From positions 87,258,342-87,322,341 of the forward strand of contig CM043953.1 of assembly GCA_014529385.2 (NCBI GenBank): a stretch of DNA of 64,000 nt, written 5' to 3'. Every line of letters starts with the position of its first letter. The first letter of the stretch is position 1. The position numbers and the translations under genes are program-made. Below are positions 62,081 through 64,000 of the stretch, in pieces. The notes beneath the pieces are model-generated. The model made no database searches. It saw only the letters and a program-made list of their open reading frames with translations, and was not told where the DNA came from. The stretch comes from Adiantum capillus-veneris (lineage: Eukaryota; Streptophyta; Polypodiopsida; Polypodiales; Pteridaceae).

Positions 62081-64000
62081 GGATCCTGTAACTCCAATTT
62101 CAGAAGTTAGCGTCTTTTTAGTAGTGAAAGCCGAAATGAAGCTTTTAACTATCCAAATGACTTGAAAATTGAAACATGAGCTATTCAGGGCCTAAGGATG
62201 CAAGGTAGGTGAAAAAATATGCAAAATGGGCTCAAAATCATGCTGGAGACATCATACGCGTATGATGTCTTTTGTGTCAAAATGACTTCATATTGGTTGT
62301 GCTTGTAGCTGATAGTGTATACATGATTATCATATGCTTGGATTTGAGTTTGGATCCCATTTGGTCAAGTTTTGGCCAATTAGTCCAGTTCCAGCTCTTG
62401 GCAAAATTTTGAAAGGGAATTGGATTTTATGATCCAAATTGGATAAAACTTGGTGGTTCACTTTCAAATGGCATGTAGATCACTTCTCTTTGGTGGTTGA
62501 AGCCCTGAGGTGCCAAAATCACATAGTGAGACGTCATACGCGTATGATGTCTTTTAGTGTATTTTTGGACCAAATTTCTCTATAAGCTTGGATTTGGCTT
62601 TAGATAGGCTTATTCAGTGGATTTATGAAGTTTGGATAGATTTTGGGCTAAAAATGGCTCTGGAGACATCATACGCGTATGATGTCTTTTTCATCAATTT
62701 TGCATGGGATTGGTTCTGTGGACTCCCCATGTCCTAGTGAAGGACTGTTCCTACTCAAATCTTGGTTTGGACTTGAGTATGTTGGATTTGGGCCAAAAAT
62801 AGGCTTTAGGTGAAGGATTTTTCCTCAATTGGGCTAATGGGGTGATCCTCTTGACCAAATGGTTCCAAATTTCATATGTAGCATGTATTAGATATATATA
62901 ATGGATGTATGATGACAAATGAGCAGTTTTGGCTCTGTAAGTGCAAATAGACATCATACGCGTATGATGTCTTTTGTGTCAAAATGGTGCTTTTTGGTTC
63001 CAGATAGCTTGTAGATGTGTTAAACAACAATCCTACAAAGTTTCAATGAGTTTGGAGTTATTTTGACAAAATTAAGACCAAAAATCACTTTTATGGCCTA
63101 CTTTGCGTCTTTTTGGTTTTCCTTGGGTTTTCTAACTCCAATTCTCATGATACTTGGTTCATAGGATGTGATTAACATGTGGAAAGAGGCTATGCACTCA
63201 AATGTTGAAAATTCATGCTGTGAGACATCATACGCGTATGATGTCTTTTCTTGAAATGTTGGTCTTTTTGTGCAAAGAATGCTTTGTGCTAGTGCCCTAA
63301 GCCCTGCTAACTAGTTTTCAACTTAAAAAGTCATCAGTTTAGCTAAAAAGCCCCCTTATAGGCATTTCAGTCTCCGAAGTCGTCTTTTTGCCTTGGAGTT
63401 GAATTTCTTCAACTTTTCTTCTCGAGAGTTGCATTTCCAGCTCATTGGATATGTTGTGAAGCCATCTATTTGGTTGAACATGACTTTGGCTCCCCGTTCT
63501 CCATCTTTCTCCCTTTGGTTGCCCGAAAGCGTCTTTTTCACCATCGGTAAGTGAATCAGCTTTCTTTTGGGTTTTGCTTGCAAACATAAGTCATCGATAG
63601 TTACTTCAAGCTGCTTGTGAAGTTTCATTTCATTCGGTCGTCAATTTCAGCCGTTATGCCAAAATGACGCTTTCTGTGTCCGCAGCCAAATCGGTTGTTC
63701 CGACCTACTTTTTGTGATTCAAACTTGGAGATATTCTATGGTTGCATTGTCCTTGATGTGGTTGAACTTCCTGTGAAGTTTCGTGTTGTTTCGACAACTT
63801 TTTCCTGTTTGCCTCTTGCAGGCTCTGTTGACCTAGGGTTTTTCCAGTCGTTCTTTCTCGAGCTTTGAGTGTTAGAAACCCATCTTCTATACTAGGGTAA
63901 CCCACCTATAAGTTCTTGCAAGGTTTGGTTAGGCGGTTGTGCCACTGCCTAGCATTCTACCCCATTCCCCGTCTGCTCTTGTTTCTTGGTTTTGGTCAGT
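61374..64000 (-). repeat. 2.63-kb direct repeat, copy B (cut by window end)
   Basis: Matches 55294-57920. Palindromes are at 62247-62270, 62529-62552 (variant), 62664-62687, 62949-62972 and 63223-63246, with the same spacing as in copy A. Confidence 0.95.

Larger units (their letters stand above)
51712..64000 (-). mobile_element. Large minus-strand Ty3-like element with unusual gene order, runs off the window
   Basis: The left end is an LTR of 964 bp (51712-52675) with a polypurine tract inside the element, beside interrupted Ty3-C gag sequence. Reading right to left the window shows: a palindrome spacer and ORF start (64000-61374), integrase (61190-60387), integrase C-terminus plus retropepsin-like domain (60350-59560), basic tail (to 58644), palindrome spacer again (58640-56002), long coiled-coil ORF (56001-52522), PPT and LTR. 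RT and an ordinary gag are not in the window. The repeated block suggests a tandem array with a deletion. The other end and its TSD lie beyond 64000. Confidence 0.75.

Noticed and set aside
51712-64000. Endogenous pararetrovirus (caulimovirid) instead of an LTR element
   Set aside because: An integrase with intact D-D-E, an LTR and a PPT are present. Caulimovirids lack integrase and LTRs.

Overview
This window is a nest of plant transposable elements. No host protein-coding gene, tRNA, rRNA or CRISPR array could be supported. The elements (Ty3/Gypsy chromoviruses, a Tat-type Ty3 element with two RNase H domains, a Ty1/Copia family and a Penelope-like element) point to a land plant with a large, repeat-rich genome. 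The Penelope-like element fits a seed-free vascular plant or a gymnosperm better than a typical angiosperm, but the species cannot be fixed from sequence.

Layout. (1) 1-1021 is a worn minus-strand LTR-element remnant. (2) 1022-1239 and 43223-43484 are two halves of an old minus-strand Copia element, split by (3) a 42-kb Ty3 chromovirus array, 1240-43222, here called gypsy-T. The array reads LTR - internal - LTR - internal - LTR and has one CACCC target duplication around the whole structure. Internal copy 1 carries plus-strand Copia-1 (4580-17178, TSD GAATC). Copia-1 was itself hit by a nearly intact chromovirus, Ty3-B (5389-14230, TSD TTTTG). The middle LTR carries minus-strand Copia-2 (20080-33791, TSD TGCAT), which was hit by a Tat-type array (20804-30675, flanked by GCGT). 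(4) 43485-46500 holds a broken gag of another Ty3 element (Ty3-C). (5) About 47.8-51.57 kb is a Penelope-like reverse transcriptase. (6) From 51712 past the window end lies a minus-strand Ty3-like element of at least 12.3 kb with an odd gene order: integrase, then a retropepsin-like domain, then a basic tryptophan-repeat tail, then a spacer with perfect palindromes, then a long coiled-coil ORF next to the PPT and 3' LTR. A 2.63-kb segment of it is present twice, 6.08 kb apart.

Most coding regions are broken. In-frame stops are mainly TAG at sites where the sister copy has CAG, or where the family usually has glutamine. This fits decay at methylated CHG sites. The best preserved genes are the Tat gag-pol (one in-frame TGA in about 1800 codons) and the Ty3-B pol (two TAGs).

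Points most worth a second look: a coding exon inside the gypsy-T LTR that appears to splice across the primer-binding site into the internal region; the protease-after-integrase order and the five 24-bp palindromes of the minus-strand element; and the plant Penelope-like element.
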